DNA of 64,000 nt from Lagopus muta. Taxonomy: Eukaryota > Chordata > Aves > Galliformes > Phasianidae. The notes beneath the pieces are model-generated. The model had not been told where the DNA came from and did no database searches. It worked only from the letters and a program-made list of their open reading frames with translations. Where the stretch lies: the NCBI RefSeq assembly GCF_023343835.1, contig NC_064437.1, forward strand, positions 46,220,967-46,284,966, in the 5' to 3' direction. A program made the position numbers and the translations under genes. Shown here piece after piece: positions 61,368 through 64,000 of this stretch (positions are counted from its first letter, which is position 1; every line of letters starts with the position of its first letter).

Positions 61368-61690
61368 TGGGTGAGAGCGCAGGGCCGTGAGAGGGAGCGC
61401 CGGCCGCCGCAGAGGGGGCGGGCGGGGCGGCGGGAGGTGCCAGCGCCGGTGCGGCGGGAGATGCCGGTGTGGGGCGCGGTCCCGGAGGTGCTGAGCGCGG
61501 CGGGACCGGGCGGTGCGGCGGCGGGTGAAGAAGGCGATGGAAGCCCCGGGGGGTGCGGGAGCTGTAAGGGGCGGGAGCGGGGCGGGAGGGCTCCTCTTGC
61601 GGGTCCGCTGCAGCCTGTGCTGGTTCTCGTGAACGGGTTTCTGCGGCATAGCGGCGTTGTGCTCGCTGCTATATAAGCCAGCGAATGATT

Positions 61691-64000
61691 TTCTCCTTCA
61701 GAAAACTACAGTGACAGAACGTGCTTTGTGCATGGCGCCTAATTATTTTTTTCTCTTTCTCTGAATGTTTACATATATGTATGTATATATGTGTATATAT
61801 GCATTTTCTTTGTACGGCCATACGTAGCATACATTCTGTTTGCATTTACCTGTTTAAACTGTTTCTGAGCTGGCTAAGCATATACTGGATACTGCCTTCA
61901 CTGCTTCTGTTTTTCGTGGAGGCAATTATACTGTGCACCTATTGCCCTTCACAACAGCGTGATTTTGCGTTGCACTTGTGATAATTTGGTAAATGAAGGC
62001 AGGGAAAATACAGGTGGCAGTAGTACCAGGAGGGCTGTAGGGCTGCTCACAGCTGCCTTCCCCCTGGTGCCGGTGATGAGATTGTGGCCACCTCCAAGAA
62101 GCAGATGATGGCTATGCCCCTGGTGGTGAGGTGGCAGTGCCTGAGCACATAAAGAAGTGATTCTGCTGGATCTGCCTGCACCTGGGAGCTGCATTAGTGA
62201 GGTGAAGGCAGAGCACTGGCTGTGGCCTTTGTTGTGGGTGTCTTTTTTTTTTTTTCTTTGCAGTAAGGATAGAAAAGAAATCAAAGTTGTTTGTAAACGT
62301 TTGTTTAATCTTTATGCTAAATAGACTTTCAGACTGCAGTTCTTATTTCTGCCTTATTCTGTTCACTTTACACCAGATATGTTAAAGTAGTCAGAAAGGA
62401 CTATTAAAAGAAAAATTCCCACTCGAGAAATTTTGGATGCAGATAAGGTTGACAGAATGGCTTCTCATTTTCTTTTGTAACGTAAATCACAAAGTGAATC
62501 AGGACTTCCTCAGTTTTGTCTCTTGGCTAGCTGAAGGTCTCATTGGTATCCCTGTGCTAACAGAGTAGACTGGGACTTCTCCTGAAGCCTTGAATTGGAA
62601 AGGCACAGGTCAGTTTTCCATGTTTTACCATACTGAGTTCATGTGTTAGCTTCCAAAGCAGACTTAATTGGAAGTCTATGGAACTGGATTCTGGAGTAGC
62701 TCTTCTTGAAAATAAAAAGACTTCCATGTATGGCTGTATGTAATTGTCATGGTGCCTGCCATTTTTAGTGTTGAATGTACACCTAGGAATTCATCTCTTC
62801 TGCAGGTTTCTTTCATCTTCTGCCTTGACAGTGTTTCAGTCTAATCAGTATGCAGCAGAAGTTGTTTTTGCTGTCTATATATAGATGCTGATGTTCATAC
62901 TTGGTATTCTGTTTTGCTCTTTGTAGCAGGCATCCTGCATGGGTATGGAGTCTGCATTGTCCCTGGTGACTTGTGTCAGCAGTGGGATTCTTTAAGGGGC
63001 TAAGAATGTTAATGGAGCATGGTTTTAGATGAGTGAAGTCTTTCTGTTTGGGTATACTGGTGCATACTTGTGTTTTGTGTGCTCCTCGCATATGGGGGCA
63101 AGGAACTTCTGATGTTGGTCATAATGCTTTAGTGTTCAGTTAATACAACTTTTTTTTGCCCTGCTTATATAGAGAGTACTGATGTTCTGTCAGGAGCGGA
63201 TTTGTATTCCGAAGAGAAGATGCAGCTTTAGGAAGCCAGACAAAGGTGAACAGCTAAGTCCTCCGGGGCACATCAGGATTAAGCTGCTGAGTTAAATCTG
63301 CTCAATTACTTTTCTACCTGAAAATCTCCTTAACTAGGTGTGTTTTATCACTGTAGCACCTATTATTATGATGGATGTGGCTTTCTGTGGAATTTTGGTG
63401 AGCGGCTCGTTGTTTCTTCTAGAGGGAGTCAGCTGTTTCTGTCCTCCCTGAAATTGCTGCTTTAATGCTTGGTGATATTTCACTATCTCAGGCCACTTTC
63501 ATTTCGCTAGCTCTGAAACAAACTTGCCTGTATGTGATTGTATATATAATTGGAAAAGTCACTGGATTCTAGGCTTCTGCAGCAGTGTTTGTAGATGTGA
63601 GCAAATTAAAGGAATAGTGGCAGTTCTGATGGAATATAGAAAATGCTTCAAGGTGGAAAGAAAGGTAATTAAAGAAATGCTGTTGCTTCTCTTTATAGTA
63701 GCTATTTGGTGTTTTTTTTTTCTTTTTTAAATAGAGGAATCATTTTAATAAATTGCAGATTTAAAATTGGTTTTAAAGTATTTTTATGTATTTAATATAT
63801 ATATTCATTGATTAGGGTGATTCCTGAAATTGCCTGTGTCGTGGACTTTTGTTTTCCGCCCATCGATATCATGATATGGATTTTAGTGCTCTTGGGAGTT
63901 CTGTGCTATACATCCCAACTGCATGTCAATCTGCCACGGTTCAACTGTAGGACAGACTAAAAATAAGACACAGGAAAATAATTAGGGCAGGAAATTTAAA
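61691..64000. other. DNA downstream of CpG island 2, probable intron
   Basis: A (TATG)n-type run at about 61770-61800, then AT-rich DNA. No USP54 catalytic-domain or N-terminal coding exon was recognised up to the end of the window. A 52-base segment at 63194-63245 has exon-like boundaries (TTCTGTCAG before, AAAG|GTGAAC after) and might be a 5' UTR exon, with weak support. Confidence 0.45.

Larger units (their letters stand above)
60930..61690 (+). promoter_or_regulatory. CpG island 2, probable promoter (USP54 alternative or main)
   Basis: About 760 bases rich in CpG and GC. It contains a full palindromic CRE (GTGACGTCAC, 61247-61256), a CACGTG E-box (61326-61331), a (CCCGG)n run (about 61345-61367) and, at its right edge, TATATAA (61670-61676). 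A candidate first-exon donor GTGG|GTGAGA follows at 61371, and another, GAGCT|GTAAGG, lies near 61564. It is larger in GC content than island 1 and lies 20 kb downstream on the side where USP54 should be. Orientation is inferred from the + strand donors. Long open frames through it are artefacts of high GC. Confidence 0.65.

Noticed and set aside
61227..61676. 115- and 140-codon frames on both strands in CpG island 2
   Set aside because: Same reason: high GC removes stop codons. Composition is low-complexity and the frames include the CCCGG repeat.
41531..64000. Search for USP54 N-terminal or ubiquitin-hydrolase-like coding exons (Cys-box NSCFLNSALQVLW-type)
   Set aside because: No frame with such a motif was seen on either strand. 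USP54 is therefore inferred from synteny only and no coding feature is reported.
1..64000. CRISPR arrays, tRNA or rRNA genes, LTR retroviruses, bacterial operons
   Set aside because: No spaced direct repeats, cloverleaf genes, paired LTRs with gag/pol frames, or prokaryotic gene spacing were seen; the window is vertebrate nuclear DNA.

Overview
This is a vertebrate nuclear chromosome segment, most likely from a bird and plausibly a galliform such as chicken. The evidence is the intron-exon structure, vertebrate muscle genes, at least five CR1 non-LTR fragments ending in the avian ATTCTATG-type octamer tail, and a mariner-type non-autonomous transposon resembling the Galluhop family. I see no prokaryotic, viral, CRISPR, rRNA or tRNA content. 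The species is an inference.

Layout. The left 10 kb holds the 3' part of SYNPO2L (CHAP, synaptopodin-2-like) on the + strand: one large terminal coding exon (7675-10004), preceded by intron that contains a possible alternative first exon (about 4370-4966). Next comes about 10 kb of mostly featureless spacer. MYOZ1 (calsarcin-2/FATZ-1) follows on the + strand as five coding exons from 21265 to 33652, reconstructing a 293-residue protein. One of its introns has a GC-AG boundary. About 7 kb of repeat-bearing intergenic DNA leads to a CpG island at 40.76-41.53 kb with TCTCGCGAGA palindromes and a YY1-like site. After 20 kb of AT-rich DNA there is a second CpG island at 60.93-61.69 kb with a full CRE. 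No coding exon was recognised to the right of MYOZ1. From human gene order (SYNPO2L-MYOZ1-USP54), the two islands are best explained as promoters of USP54, whose coding exons would lie beyond the window.

How the genes work together. SYNPO2L and MYOZ1 both encode sarcomeric Z-disc proteins that bind alpha-actinin. They lie head to tail on one strand, in the same arrangement as their paralogues SYNPO2-MYOZ2-USP53. Identity was decided on sequence: the C-terminus of the first protein and the GGYEKA, PSFNRTPIPW and GETEEL features of the second match SYNPO2L and MYOZ1, not SYNPO2 and MYOZ2.

I found no undescribed multi-gene system. The items most worth checking are the possible short-isoform first exon of SYNPO2L, the GC-AG intron of MYOZ1, the two-island promoter arrangement, and an inverted pair of mariner-type elements around the first island.
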